38,302 nt of DNA from Chloroflexota bacterium (GTDB taxonomy: Bacteria; Chloroflexota; Ktedonobacteria; Ktedonobacterales; Ktedonobacteraceae), in assembly GCA_902810755.1 (NCBI GenBank), contig CADDYT010000054.1, positions 1-38,302 of the forward strand, written 5' to 3'. Positions 17,201 to 25,788 of the stretch are shown in pieces (within the stretch, counting starts at the first letter, position 1; each line of letters begins with the position of its first letter). A model generated the notes under the pieces. It searched no databases and was not told where the DNA came from. It saw only the letters and a list, made by a program, of their open reading frames with translations. The position numbers and the translations under genes were made by a program.

Positions 17201-20115
17201 GCCGAGCCAAATAAGGAAGCGCCGGATGAGAAAGAGACGAAGAAGTCCAGCGCCGTCTCTTTCAAGAGCGTATACAGCAACCAGGCTCCAATGACCTTCG
17301 GTTGAAAGACCTCGCTCAACGCCGCCGCATCCAGGTTGGAGAGCGAGCGCACCAGCGACTGCCCCTGCGCATCCTGCCACACGGAAGCAGCGTGGATGAC
17401 ACCCTTGAGAGGAGGACGCTGCCCATCGCTGAACTGGCGCAGCAGGGCGGCCAGCTGCTCGCCATCAGCGACGCTGACGGGAACATAGGAGACATCAGCG
17501 CCCAACCGTTCCAGTTGCCGGATAGCGGCAATTTGCGCAGCCAGGCGGCTGTCTCTCTCTACCAGATCCCATGTTGCGCGTGGAGGAAGTTTGCTCCGAC
17601 CGATGAGTACAAGGTGCCTGGCCCCTTTGCCGACCATCCAGCGCGCGACTTCCAGGCCGAGTCCCCACAGGCCGCCGGTGATGAGGTAGCTGGCATCGGG
17701 TCGGAACGTGAGTTCCTGTGGCGACCAGCCCTGGCTGCGCACCAGCCGGGCAACGTAGGTACGTTGCTGGCGAAAGGCAACTTGATCCTCGCCGCGCTCG
17801 CTCAAAAGTACAGCCAGAAGCTGCCCGGCGGCGAGGTCTGCGGACCCTTGAGGGTCTATATCGATCAACCCGCCCCAGAGTTCCGGGTGTTCGATCGCGC
17901 AGGAGCGGCCCAGACCCCAGAGAGGAGACTGGGATAGCGCCAGAGCGGGGGTCGCTTCTACCGGCTGCGCGCCCTGCGTCACCAGCCAGAGACGAGGCAG
18001 TTCGCGCCCTTCCAGGGAACTGAGTTCCTGCATTACCAGTAAAGCATGCTCACAGCCCAGAGCCTGGTCGTTTTGCAGTGAGGCGACGGTGGTCGCTGCC
18101 AGAGGCGTGGCATTCAGGCTCCACAGGTGAATCAGCCCGCGACAGGGCAAGCCGGTGGCCTCTACAGCCTCTCGCAGGAGGCGGCGCATATCCCCGGCGC
18201 CGGTCGGAGAAACCTGGTACTGTCCCTGCGCTACCTGCCGGTAGCTATCCCCCGGAAACACCTGGATGTATTGCTCTCCATAAGCCGCCAGCAGTTCTCC
18301 CAGCCGCCGACCCACGCCCGCGCTATCCATGAAGATCAGCCAGCTTCCCCGTTGAGCCGGGCGGCTGGCCTTCGCCGGTGCCACCGTTTCCCAGCGCAGT
18401 TCGTAGAGGGTATTTTCAAGCTCAGCGGCACGGGCGGGGCGATGTTCAGTGGTCGCCAGACGGCGCAGCTGGAGACCGCACGCCTCCAGCAGGAGTTCTC
18501 CCTGCTCGTCGAGGATGTGTACATCGCCTTCCAGACTCTCCGCATCCTGATCGACAGGCTTAAGAGACGCATGGCTCCAGACCTGCCTTCCCGGTCGCCG
18601 GTGAAGCTGAAAATGGCGCAGCCCGGTAGGAACATAGAGGGCCTCATCGCCGCCAACCAACCTGTCCGGCAGGGTCGCGATCAATACCTGGAAGCAGGCA
18701 TCTAACAGGGTAGGGTGTATCTGGTAGGCCTCGAACTCCTGCGCCACCGATTCACGCAGCCGCACCTGGCCCAGAGCCTCTCCGTCGCGGCGCCAGAGAT
18801 GCTCGATGCCCTGAAAGCTACCTTCTAGCTGGATGCCCCGGTTGCGTAGTTTTTCATAAAACGCTGGCACAAAGACTTCTTCCTGACAACGCCGCCGGAT
18901 ATCCGATAACCGCTCTGATGCAGGCTGGCCAGGAGGCGATGCAGGGCTGGCATGCTCCACGACAGGCATATCGCCGTTGGAATGGGCTTCGCGCCCTGCC
19001 GAGAGAACCTCCCAGGCGGTCGGTTGCTCAGCAACCGGATCACCATCGCAGCGTTCTTTCAACCGGTTGAGGTACGGCATACTCTGCATGATAACGTCGG
19101 TAGCCAGGCCGAAATCCAGTTGGCAGGCGATCTCGTTGACGCCGACCGCTTTCAGTTGCTGCGCCAGTTCAAAGCAGGTTTCCGGCGTACCAAAAAGAAT
19201 GCGCCGGGTCGAAACCAGGCGATCAACGACAAAGTGCAGGTAATCTCTGACGTCCTCTTCCGATAAACTGGCGATATCGACCTTCTGCCCTCGACTGTAA
19301 GCGATGGAATTGAGCAGATAGGAGGCGGATTTGAGGTACTCGGCGAACGCATCCAGAGCCTGCTGTAAAGCTGCCGTTGTATCGCTGACGAATGTATGCA
19401 GCATAACGGAAACCTGGCCCGTCTGAGGGTCATAGCCGTGCCGTTCGCGGGCTTCCCGATAGATACGTATTTTCTCCGCAAGCTCCTCAACGCTCTGGTT
19501 ATACATATGGGTGAGCAAGTTTGCGCCAATCTCACCCGCGCCGACAAAGGTCTTCGGATTACCGGCGGCGGTAATCCAGAAAGGCAATTCGCGCTGGAGC
19601 GGCGTCGGATAGGTGCGTATGTCAACCAGTTTGCCATCGCCCCCCTGCACCTGAACAGATTCACCGCGCCAGAGCTTTTGTACCGTCTGAATCCCCTGGT
19701 ACATGACGTCGTTACGAGTGGCATAGTGGTCGGGGAAGAAGACAAAATCGTTGGGATGCCAGCCAGAGGCAAAAGATATGCCAACTCTTCCCCCTGAAAG
19801 ATGGTCAAGCATGGCCCAGTCTTCGGCTACCCGAATCGGATGATGCAGCGGCAAGACGACGCTGCCCGCGTGCAGGCGAATCTGCCTGGTTTCTCTGGCG
19901 AGAGCTGCGAGCAAGACCACCGGATTCGGGTACAGCCAGCCATCGCGCGTAAAGTGGCGTTCAGGTATCCAGACCGAGGAAAAGCCGTGGGCGTCAGCAA
20001 ATTTTGTACTTTCGATGACCAGGCGATAGATATCGCTATCGGTTGGCGCCGCGAGGCTGGAGAAAAAAATCAAACCGAACTTGATCCCATTGCCCGGTAA
20101 CGTGGTAGATACCAT
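11239..20115 (-). CDS. Hybrid PKS-NRPS: LLM / DH C-half / KR / ACP / C / A(Ser) / PCP / KASIII / KASIII*
   Basis: The 2958-residue protein continues the upstream PKS. Domains by residue: luciferase-like flavin monooxygenase (10-355, natural-product LLM type); C-terminal hotdog half of a PKS dehydratase (410-555) with the catalytic Asp in HPTLLDACFQ (D472); KR with its structural subdomain (560-1070), NADPH loop TGGLWGLG (814) and Ser/Tyr in FSSGAS and QGNYAAAS; ACP (GMDSL, S1146); condensation domain (1203-1640, HHIAVDFW 1334); adenylation domain (1650-2165) with code DVWHFSLIDK, a serine-type code; PCP (LGGAS, S2215). It then ends in two FabH-like domains: the first (2290-2635) with C2408, H2549 and N2586; the second (2640-2958) with Ser for Cys (2756) and Pro for His (2886), so likely non-catalytic. 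There is no TE or reductase domain. ATG 20113-20115 has AGGAGG at 6 nt, so this is a true start and not a frameshift product. Confidence 0.93.
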   Translation of the reverse strand: MVSTTLPGNGIKFGLIFFSSLAAPTDSDIYRLVIESTKFADAHGFSSVWIPERHFTRDGWLYPNPVVLLAALARETRQIRLHAGSVVLPLHHPIRVAEDWAMLDHLSGGRVGISFASGWHPNDFVFFPDHYATRNDVMYQGIQTVQKLWRGESVQVQGGDGKLVDIRTYPTPLQRELPFWITAAGNPKTFVGAGEIGANLLTHMYNQSVEELAEKIRIYREARERHGYDPQTGQVSVMLHTFVSDTTAALQQALDAFAEYLKSASYLLNSIAYSRGQKVDIASLSEEDVRDYLHFVVDRLVSTRRILFGTPETCFELAQQLKAVGVNEIACQLDFGLATDVIMQSMPYLNRLKERCDGDPVAEQPTAWEVLSAGREAHSNGDMPVVEHASPASPPGQPASERLSDIRRRCQEEVFVPAFYEKLRNRGIQLEGSFQGIEHLWRRDGEALGQVRLRESVAQEFEAYQIHPTLLDACFQVLIATLPDRLVGGDEALYVPTGLRHFQLHRRPGRQVWSHASLKPVDQDAESLEGDVHILDEQGELLLEACGLQLRRLATTEHRPARAAELENTLYELRWETVAPAKASRPAQRGSWLIFMDSAGVGRRLGELLAAYGEQYIQVFPGDSYRQVAQGQYQVSPTGAGDMRRLLREAVEATGLPCRGLIHLWSLNATPLAATTVASLQNDQALGCEHALLVMQELSSLEGRELPRLWLVTQGAQPVEATPALALSQSPLWGLGRSCAIEHPELWGGLIDIDPQGSADLAAGQLLAVLLSERGEDQVAFRQQRTYVARLVRSQGWSPQELTFRPDASYLITGGLWGLGLEVARWMVGKGARHLVLIGRSKLPPRATWDLVERDSRLAAQIAAIRQLERLGADVSYVPVSVADGEQLAALLRQFSDGQRPPLKGVIHAASVWQDAQGQSLVRSLSNLDAAALSEVFQPKVIGAWLLYTLLKETALDFFVSFSSGASLFGSAAQGNYAAASAFLDALAHQMRAEGRSALSIDWGAVSEVGFGATQEGERIHEYWEAHGIERISPRQVLAALELLIPRQVAQVGVLKLSWPRLQQFYPQITRWPLVSYLLEQAADKQEEAGAALQPARSILEKLHVAPEDRRQVLETYLCEQVAGVLRIPPSRLNVNEPLTALGMDSLMAIELKNKVEYETGVRIPIVSLLQGPSIAQFAGQLLDQIPLPAAASPDEHEVQAAQNYFPLSHNQKALWFLSRLAPTSAAYNLLYAAALRSRLNLAALRRSLQTLLERHPILTATYTVLEGEPVQCFHPDQRVDLEEIDASSWSWEELKEQLYAEGNCPIGLEHGPLLRLKLFSCSEQEHILSLTIHHIAVDFWALDLLVEELLTLYLAESTGMPLPSLPERPPFNDFVRWQNEMLAGPEGERLWAYWQRRLSGDLPLLNLPTDRPRPPVQTYRGASHRFTLDESLARRLRTLARSANVTLYTVLLAAFQLLLARYSNQEDVLVGTPALGRNRAELEQVIGYLANPVVLRTSFSGNPTFRELLSRVQETVVGALEHQDFPFPLIVERLQPRRDPSYSPIFQTLFIWDKLRVRDQQEHFLAGLSQSGSQGLMLEPVVFGQQGAPFDLTLTIFEAPDALSADFRYNVDLFDAATLARMEGHFQTLLSGIVSDPDQPVQALPLLTETERHQIMVEWNATQSDYPEHACIHQLVEAQARQTPEAPAIIFEEEQLSYRELNRRANHLARTLQASGVGPDVLVGVCMERSIEMVVALLAILKAGGAYVPLEPAYPVERLAYMVQDAHISILLTQTTVKERLSLSGVQTICLDKHWNPSGEDGEPVSLARPDNLIYVIYTSGSTGTPKGVPNTHRGVCNRLFWMQQTYRLTSEDRVLQKTPFSFDVSAWEFFWPLMTGACLVVARPGGHQDPAYLASLIARQQITTLHFVPSMLQAFLMEPNLEQCKSLKNVFCSGEALSFDLQQRFFSRFSCRLHNLYGPTEAAIDVTYWECQRESRQPVVPIGRPIANTQIYILNSSMQPVPVGVVGELYIGGVGVARGYLNRPELTAEKFIPDPFSAEPGRKLFKTGDLARYRRDGAIEFLGRIDHQVKIRGFRIELGEIEAVLLQHSAIEQAVVVAREDTPGNKRLIAYLVCAQQETTPSIEGLRAYLKDRLPDYMIPSLFLFLEALPLSANGKVDRKALPEPSHARPELEKVYVAPRNATEEQLARIWAEVLRVDRVGINDNFFDLGGASIQCLEVVSKSSEARLPVTLEALFEHQTIAELAFALERAQPSHEPEKPVERVSGGSVSQVAVSPEREERAQAGRGNTVIESLGVYLPPRAVSTDEIVRQCRKPIRFPLTRLTGINHRRMAGETEFSFDLAKQAVEQCLKNSRYTPADIDLLICTSISRCDGPNALFSFEPSTSLRLRHHFGFSNAIAFDISNACTGLFTGIYIADAFLKMGLIRRGLVVSGEYITHLTLTAQKELEGYMDSRLACLTVGDAGAALILESGPDKRVGFHEFEMYTLGRYSEYCIAKATDREHGGAIMYTDVVNVTAVNLSQAVSHAGYIIERSQWPTDSIQHIIVHQTSKTTLRDVAREINAYFGKEVCSPESVIDNIAERGNTATTTHAVAMMDHIRSNRIKSGDTAIFGITGSGATIGTAIYTFDDLPDRLRRRESGVYIPDRNVSDRQEPLPLFPPGWRVRVESTGIVPPDAQTEKKTLSLIKTAAENCFATSSYRPTDIDLLIYAGTYRDDFLCEPAIASLVAGQLGINDTIQSQTDKKTFAFDVFNGSIAPLNACYAAIGMMRAGKVKNALIVASEVENNREVLPEQTLGLEESGSALLLDESPDGTAGFGNFVFEYFTDYRAARVTHTKLHNGKMVLHAVQEPHYETALLQCIQRAVHKLLSIEHLDMSQIDVLLPPQSSPAFVDTLSAALGIDRDRCINVQPANDLFTSSLAYTLHAAQKCHKVKKGDIGLIISVASGIQVGCTLYYF

Positions 20116-20145
20116 GAAATCCTCCTGATTGCAATCTGGCTGTCC

Positions 20146-23100
20146 TTACCTGGGGTAAATTTTACCACTTGCGTGCAGGGTCCACAGATGGCGTTCCTCC
20201 TGTCCGTCCGCGTGGCTGTATACCTGAAAAGAGAGTTGCTCTTGCGTGCCGGCAAAGATTACCTGCAGGCGCTGTGCGTCGCGTTCCGGTAAGAGCAAGA
20301 GCTGCCGCAGCTCCAGTTCTGACAGGATATGCGACCCAGGGCCAAAGACCTCCACCGCTGCCGCCTGAGCCAGTTCAACAAAGACAGAGATAGGCAGCGC
20401 CATTGCTCCCTGGATACGATGGTCATTCAAATACGGGAAGCGTTGGCTATCCAGCAGGGTTTCCCACACATGCGTTCCCGCCGGATAAGCTACCTCTACA
20501 TGGTTTTCCAGAAGCGGATGTCCCTGCTTGCGCGCCGGAGACGCCGGTTGAGCGGCGGGCAATGGCGCTGCCTGCTTCACCTCAAACCAGCAGCGTTCCC
20601 TTTCAAAAGGATAGGTTGGAAGCGCCAGGCGGTGGCGAACATTGCCCCGGCCAAACACGGCCCAATCCAGGTTCAGCCCTGACTCATAGAGAGCAGCCGC
20701 GCAGCGTGCCACCTCCTGCCAGTCTTCGCGGCCCTTACGCAGCGAGCAAAGCCAGACATTGCCGTCCTGCGGCACGCACTGTCTGCCCATCTTCGAGAGA
20801 GTGGCGTCCGGGCCGACCTCCAAAAAGACGGTAGCTCCCTGCTCGACAAGCGTTTGCATGCTGGCCGCAAACTGGACGGCCTGCCGCGTCTGCTGCCGCC
20901 AGTATCGGGCATCGAGCGTTTCTCCCGCGTTTCGCACCTGCCCCGTGAGGTTACAAACCAGGGGAATGCGCAGGGGAGCATGCCCTATCTGCCGGGCCGC
21001 CTGCTCAAAGGCATCCAGCACGGGGTCCATCAGCGGCGAGTGGAAGGCATGAGAGACCGTCAGGGGATAGGTTGCCAGCCCCTGCGTCTCCATCTGCTGT
21101 ACGATCATTTGCACCGCCTCGCGCTGGCCGGAGATAACGGTATTCTCCGGGCCATTTATAGCGGCAAGAGAGACCTGATGCTGGAACGGTTTCAGAGCCT
21201 CGGCCACGCGCTCTCGACTGGCAAAGACGGCGGCCATCGCGCCATCCTGCGGCAGGGCCTGCATGAGCCGCCCGCGTTCCACAATGAGCCTCAAGCCATC
21301 CTCAAGACTGAAGGCACCGGCGATACAGGCAGCGACGTATTCGCCGACGCTATGGCCCATCACCAGAGCTGGCTCAATGCCCCAGGAGCGCCACATTTCC
21401 GCGAGAGCATATTCCAGCGCAAAGAGAGCAGGCTGTGTATAGGCCGTCTCGTTGAGCAATGCAGACGAACTCTCTCCATAGAGGACGGACAGGAGCGGCT
21501 GTTCCAGATAGGAACTCAGAATGCGCGCGCATCTCTCCAGGGCCGAACGGAAAGCGGGCTGCGTATCGTAGAGTTGCCGCCCCATGGCGGGGTATTGAGA
21601 ACCCTGACCGGTGAAGAGAAAGGCCACTTTGCGGCGCGCGCTCCCGCTCGCCTGCCTGCCGGAATCGGAATCCCCCGGAGCAGACTGTCCGGCAGCAAAC
21701 GCCGCCAGTTGCGCGCGCAGCTCCTCAGAGGAAGCGGTCACAATGGCGAGACGGTGGGCGAAGCGGGCGCGCCCGGTGTTGGCCGTAAAACAAACATCGG
21801 CAAGCGGAACCTGAGGCTCCATCGCAAGAAATGCTGCATAACGGCCTGCCAGGGTCTGGAGAGCTGTCAGAGTGGGCGCCGAGAGCGTGAAAACCTCCGG
21901 GAAGCGTCCTTCTTCGCTGGAAGGCTCCGAAGGGGATGCGGGCGCTTCTTCCAGGATGACATGCGCGTTGGTACCGCCAAAGCCAAAGGCGCTCACCCCG
22001 GCAATCAGCCGTCGGGGCGCGACCCAGGGACGCCGTTCGGTTGGAATAATGAAGGACGTTCCATCGAGCGAGATGTGCGGGTTCAGCTTCTTAAAATGCA
22101 GGTGGGGCGGAATCTCCCGGTGCTGAAGGGCAAGGACGGTTTTTATCAATCCCGCAATACCGGCAGCCGCTTCCAGGTGACCAATATTTGTCTTGACAGA
22201 GCCGAGGACACAGGGCTGATCCAGAGAACGATTGCGCATCAGCGTGGTCTTCAAGGCCCCGACTTCAATCGGGTCGCCCAGAGGGGTACTGGACCCATGC
22301 GTCTCCACGTAGCTGACCTCTTCGGGGGCAACGGCAGCATTGTGCAGGGCCTGCAGGATGACCGCCTCCTGGGACGGCCCGTTGGGAGCGGTCAAGCCAT
22401 TGCTACGACCATCCTGATTGACCGCCGAGCCGCGAATGATGGCCAGAATGCGATCCCCATCTTTCAGAGCGCGCGCGAGCGGTTTGAGAACGACCAGCCC
22501 GCATCCTTCGCCGCGTACATACCCATCGGCGTCAGCATCGAAGGTCTTGCAGCGGCCATCGGCGGACATCATGTGTGCCTGCGAGAAAGCAATCGTTAGC
22601 TCCGGCGAGAGAATCACGTTCACTCCCCCTGCCAGCGCCAGGCTGCATTCGCCATTGCGCAGGCTCTGGCAGGCGAGATGCACCGCGACCAGCGAGGAAG
22701 AGCAGGCAGTATCAATGGCGAGACTGGGGCCGCGAAAATCAAACACATAGGAGAGGCGGTTCGCCGCAATACTATGCGCATTCCCGGTACCGGCATAGGC
22801 ATCGATGAAGACAGGGTCGCTGAATTGCAGCCGCGAATAATCACTGCTGCTGATACCGATAAAGACTCCGGTCTCGCTTCCCACCAGCGTATCAGGCGAG
22901 AGCGCGGCATGTTCCAGCGCCTCCCAGGCAACTTCCAGCAAGAGGCGCTGCTGCGGATCCATGCGCGCAGCCTCGCGCGGAGAAATCCTGAAGAAATAGG
23001 GATCGAACAGATCCACCTGTGAAAGAAAGCCGCCCCGGCGCGTGTACATCTTCCCCGGCGTGTCCTGTACCGGATCATAGAGGGCGCGCACATCCCAGCG

Positions 23101-25317
23101 TTGGGGTGAAACCTCCGAGATAGCATCCCCGCCATCATGGAGAAGCTGCCAGAACTCCTGCGGATTATCGGCGCCGGGGAAACGGCAGCCCAGGCCGATG
23201 ATGGCAATGGCCTCCGTAGCAGCATACCTGTCCGCCCCGCCGCTGACCGCTATCTCGGCAACAGGTCTCTGCGCCACATAGCGGGCAATCGCTCTGATCG
23301 TTGGATAGTCATAGACCAGGGTGGGAGCAAGCTCGTACCCCAGCCACTCCTCCATATCTGCGGCTATCCTTACTGCCATCAAAGAATCGACACCATAGGT
23401 AGCGATAGGAGCATCCACGTCAATCTCGGCTGCGCTGACCTTTGCATAGTCAGCAATACAGGTAATTAGCCAGTCCTGAATGGCCGTTTCCGTAACCTGT
23501 TGTTTCGTCGGTGAAAGCGCGGGAGCGGCTCTGCTCTCCTGATCGGGACGTGCAGGCTCTCCACCCGCATCCAGCGTCCAGCGAGCTACAACATCCAGAC
23601 CACCGGCAAGATATTCTTCTTTGCAGGCGCGCCGTTGTATCTTCCCGCTCGATGTTTTTGGTATGGTCGCGGTTTTCACCAGCACGACGGCATAGACCTG
23701 CAACCCGTGTTCTTCCGCCACGGCCCGGCGAATGCTGCCGATGATCTCGTCAAGGTCGCGGTTCAAGTACGCCCGCTCAACCTCATACACGACCACCAGC
23801 CGTTCTTCGTCCTGTACGTCAACGGCGAAAGCAGCGCCGCAGCCTTGCCGGAGACCGGAATGGCTCTGCTCTACCGTCCGTTCAATATCCTGCGGGTAAT
23901 GATTGCTGCCGCGAATAATCAGCAAATCTTTGAGCCGACCGGTGATAAAAAGCTCACCATTGTGCAGGAAGCCCAGGTCGCCGGTGCGCAGGAAGGATGG
24001 CTCATTCGCCGTTGCCAGACGCGCGCGGAAGGTATCCTCTGTTTCCGCCGGATGCTGCCAGTAGCCCTGAGCGACGCTTGGGCTTGAAACCCATATTTCT
24101 CCCACCTGCGTGGGGGGGCAGGGGGTCAGGGTATCCGGGTCAACAATAATGACCTGTTCATCCGGCAGCACGCGCCCGATACTCACCAGTGTTCTGCTAT
24201 CCGCTTCCTCTGAAGCTTCGACAACCCGGTTGTCGGCAAGAGCCGAGGCTTGAAAGGCCTGAGTAACGGGAAACGTTGTTCTCGGTCCGGCGGAGACAAC
24301 CAGGGTCGCTTCCGCCAGCCCATAGCAGGGCAGGAAGGCCTCACGGCGGAAGCCGCAGGAGGCAAAGGCGGCGGCGAAACGCTCCATCGTTTCGTGGCGC
24401 ACAGGCTCGGCCCCGTTGGCGGCCACTTCCCAGCTACTCAGATCAAGGCCAGCCTTTTGCTCAGATGTGATTTTTTGCACGCAGAGATCATAAGCAAAAT
24501 TGGGACCGCCGCTGATCGTGGCTCTGGTGCGCGAAATAGCCTGCAACCAGCGCACAGGATGTTGCAGGAAGGAAGCCGGGGGCATAATGGTCGACTCATA
24601 GCCCTTATAGAGCGGCTGCACAATACCGCCGATCAAGCCCAGATCGTGATAAAGAGGGAGCCAGCTCAGGCTGTGCGCGTGAGGTGGTTGCTGGCAATAG
24701 CGATCAACCAGAGACGAGTTGTGCAGCAGATTGCCATGACTGACCATCACCCCCTTCGGTGTGCCTGTTGAGCCGGAGGTATACTGAAGGAAAGCGAGCG
24801 TATCGCGCGTAATGGGAGGTTCGCTCCACCGTTCTCCCGCCTCAGCAGGCAGGGCAGAAGTGTCGATGACAGGCAGGGTTGAAAACGCGGGAACGCTTGC
24901 CAGCAGGCCCTCAATCTTCGACGCGAGAGCGGTAGTGGTCAGCACAAGCGAGGGTCGGGCATCGGCAGCGATGGCACGAAATCGGGCTAATGCCCGATCC
25001 GCCCGCACTGAGGTAGGAGGGTAAACCGGTACAGCGACAATGCCACCGTACAGGCACCCGAAGAAGGCGGCAACAAACTCTAACCCTGACGGGTAGATCA
25101 ACAACGCACGCTCTCCCTTTTGCGTAACCTCAAGGAGTGATGCGGCAATAATCCGCGCCTGGCGTTCAAGCTCTGCAAATGTCAGGCATCCTTTCTCTGT
25201 CACCCCATCACTCAGGAAAGAATAGGCCCGTTGTTCCGATTGCCCGGTTGCCCGCCATTTAAGAAGATCAATCAATGAAGAAGGTTCCGAAGGAAGAGCT
25301 AGATTATGCTTATCCAA
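20146..25317 (-). CDS. Loading/extension PKS: FAAL / ACP / KS / AT / DH N-half
   Basis: Residues are numbered from the alternative TTG at 25362. Domains: fatty acyl-AMP ligase (25-590; QYTSGSTGTPKG, GLAEATLVV, FITGRLKDLLIIRG), ACP (GVDSL, S660), KS (715-1140; DTACSSSL C887, ETHGSSTPLGD H1022, KTNIGH H1062), AT (1245-1560; GHSVGEY S1338, HAFHS, predicting malonyl-CoA), and the N-terminal hotdog half of a dehydratase (1614-1738) with the catalytic His in LNDHRIQGAMALP (H1648). The protein stops right after this half; the other half is in the next gene, 30 bp away. It would activate a free fatty acid as the adenylate, load it on the ACP and extend it with malonyl. I chose TTG 25315-25317 because GGAGG lies 9 nt upstream; TTG 25362 has a poorer site. 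A promoter lies at 25428-25456. Confidence 0.93.
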   Translation of the reverse strand: MDKHNLALPSEPSSLIDLLKWRATGQSEQRAYSFLSDGVTEKGCLTFAELERQARIIAASLLEVTQKGERALLIYPSGLEFVAAFFGCLYGGIVAVPVYPPTSVRADRALARFRAIAADARPSLVLTTTALASKIEGLLASVPAFSTLPVIDTSALPAEAGERWSEPPITRDTLAFLQYTSGSTGTPKGVMVSHGNLLHNSSLVDRYCQQPPHAHSLSWLPLYHDLGLIGGIVQPLYKGYESTIMPPASFLQHPVRWLQAISRTRATISGGPNFAYDLCVQKITSEQKAGLDLSSWEVAANGAEPVRHETMERFAAAFASCGFRREAFLPCYGLAEATLVVSAGPRTTFPVTQAFQASALADNRVVEASEEADSRTLVSIGRVLPDEQVIIVDPDTLTPCPPTQVGEIWVSSPSVAQGYWQHPAETEDTFRARLATANEPSFLRTGDLGFLHNGELFITGRLKDLLIIRGSNHYPQDIERTVEQSHSGLRQGCGAAFAVDVQDEERLVVVYEVERAYLNRDLDEIIGSIRRAVAEEHGLQVYAVVLVKTATIPKTSSGKIQRRACKEEYLAGGLDVVARWTLDAGGEPARPDQESRAAPALSPTKQQVTETAIQDWLITCIADYAKVSAAEIDVDAPIATYGVDSLMAVRIAADMEEWLGYELAPTLVYDYPTIRAIARYVAQRPVAEIAVSGGADRYAATEAIAIIGLGCRFPGADNPQEFWQLLHDGGDAISEVSPQRWDVRALYDPVQDTPGKMYTRRGGFLSQVDLFDPYFFRISPREAARMDPQQRLLLEVAWEALEHAALSPDTLVGSETGVFIGISSSDYSRLQFSDPVFIDAYAGTGNAHSIAANRLSYVFDFRGPSLAIDTACSSSLVAVHLACQSLRNGECSLALAGGVNVILSPELTIAFSQAHMMSADGRCKTFDADADGYVRGEGCGLVVLKPLARALKDGDRILAIIRGSAVNQDGRSNGLTAPNGPSQEAVILQALHNAAVAPEEVSYVETHGSSTPLGDPIEVGALKTTLMRNRSLDQPCVLGSVKTNIGHLEAAAGIAGLIKTVLALQHREIPPHLHFKKLNPHISLDGTSFIIPTERRPWVAPRRLIAGVSAFGFGGTNAHVILEEAPASPSEPSSEEGRFPEVFTLSAPTLTALQTLAGRYAAFLAMEPQVPLADVCFTANTGRARFAHRLAIVTASSEELRAQLAAFAAGQSAPGDSDSGRQASGSARRKVAFLFTGQGSQYPAMGRQLYDTQPAFRSALERCARILSSYLEQPLLSVLYGESSSALLNETAYTQPALFALEYALAEMWRSWGIEPALVMGHSVGEYVAACIAGAFSLEDGLRLIVERGRLMQALPQDGAMAAVFASRERVAEALKPFQHQVSLAAINGPENTVISGQREAVQMIVQQMETQGLATYPLTVSHAFHSPLMDPVLDAFEQAARQIGHAPLRIPLVCNLTGQVRNAGETLDARYWRQQTRQAVQFAASMQTLVEQGATVFLEVGPDATLSKMGRQCVPQDGNVWLCSLRKGREDWQEVARCAAALYESGLNLDWAVFGRGNVRHRLALPTYPFERERCWFEVKQAAPLPAAQPASPARKQGHPLLENHVEVAYPAGTHVWETLLDSQRFPYLNDHRIQGAMALPISVFVELAQAAAVEVFGPGSHILSELELRQLLLLPERDAQRLQVIFAGTQEQLSFQVYSHADGQEERHLWTLHASGKIYPR

Positions 25318-25427
25318 AATACGCTGCCTCCAGGACGAGCATCTCAGCAAGAAGACAGGCAACGCTGCCCACTAACCGACAAAAAATAGAGACATCCCCC
25401 CACTTAATTGGGAAACTTAATGATATC

Positions 25428-25456
25428 AAAATACCATTAACTCGTGAATAAGTCAA
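25428..25456 (-). promoter_or_regulatory. Promoter of the assembly-line operon
   Basis: Minus strand: TTGACT (25451-25456), 17-bp spacer, TATTTT (25428-25433), about 110 bp before the PKS start. The region is AT-rich compared with the flanking genes. The PKS, NRPS and thioesterase genes follow with gaps of 30 and 2 bp, so one transcript is likely. Confidence 0.6.
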
Positions 25457-25788
25457 TAGCTCTCTATCTGGTAGTCAGAGGCTTTCTTCAGTGCGGCAGC
25501 TTTCTCCGGTTGTCCGCATGTGAGGAAGAGGCGGGCGCAGCACTCGCGGGTTTCTCTCGTCTCGGCGTGTTCTGACCCCAGAAGCAGTTCTCGAATGGAA
25601 AGGGCCTGCAGGTAGAAGGTGAGGGCCTGCTCCAGTTGATTCCGCAGTTCGTGCAAACGGGCGAAATCGGCAAGGCTGATAGCAGTTTCAATGTGCCGAT
25701 CTCCTCGCTGCTGGCGTCGAATAGACAGGGCGCGCCGGTAGAATGGTTCGGCCTCCTCAAAGCCTCCGATACGCCAAAGTTGCAGCAT
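25453..25788 (-). pseudogene. TPR-repeat fragment (3' remnant of an NB-ARC/TPR-type protein)
   Basis: The 111 residues are two to three Kinesin-light-chain-like TPR units: GGFEEAEPFYRRALSIRRQQ and NQLEQALTFYLQALSIRELL, then a degenerate one with a short tail. Such units normally form long arrays at the C-terminus of NB-ARC or LuxR-type regulators, like the gene at the start of this window. The frame begins in the middle of a repeat (MLQLWRIGGFEE) and has no visible ribosome-binding site, so this is probably the 3' end of a truncated gene and not a complete protein. The break coincides with the start of another truncated frame on the opposite strand at 25789. Confidence 0.6.

Noticed and set aside
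20116..20145. Frameshift or sequencing error as the cause of the split DH
   Set aside because: The gap contains a stop, then CAGGAGG and ATG at normal spacing, and the LLM domain lies between the halves; a single indel cannot produce this.
20854..22599. 581-codon plus-strand open frame opposite the PKS
   Set aside because: It is antisense to the KS/AT coding region, whose motifs are intact; the peptide resembles no family and reflects GC-rich codon bias.
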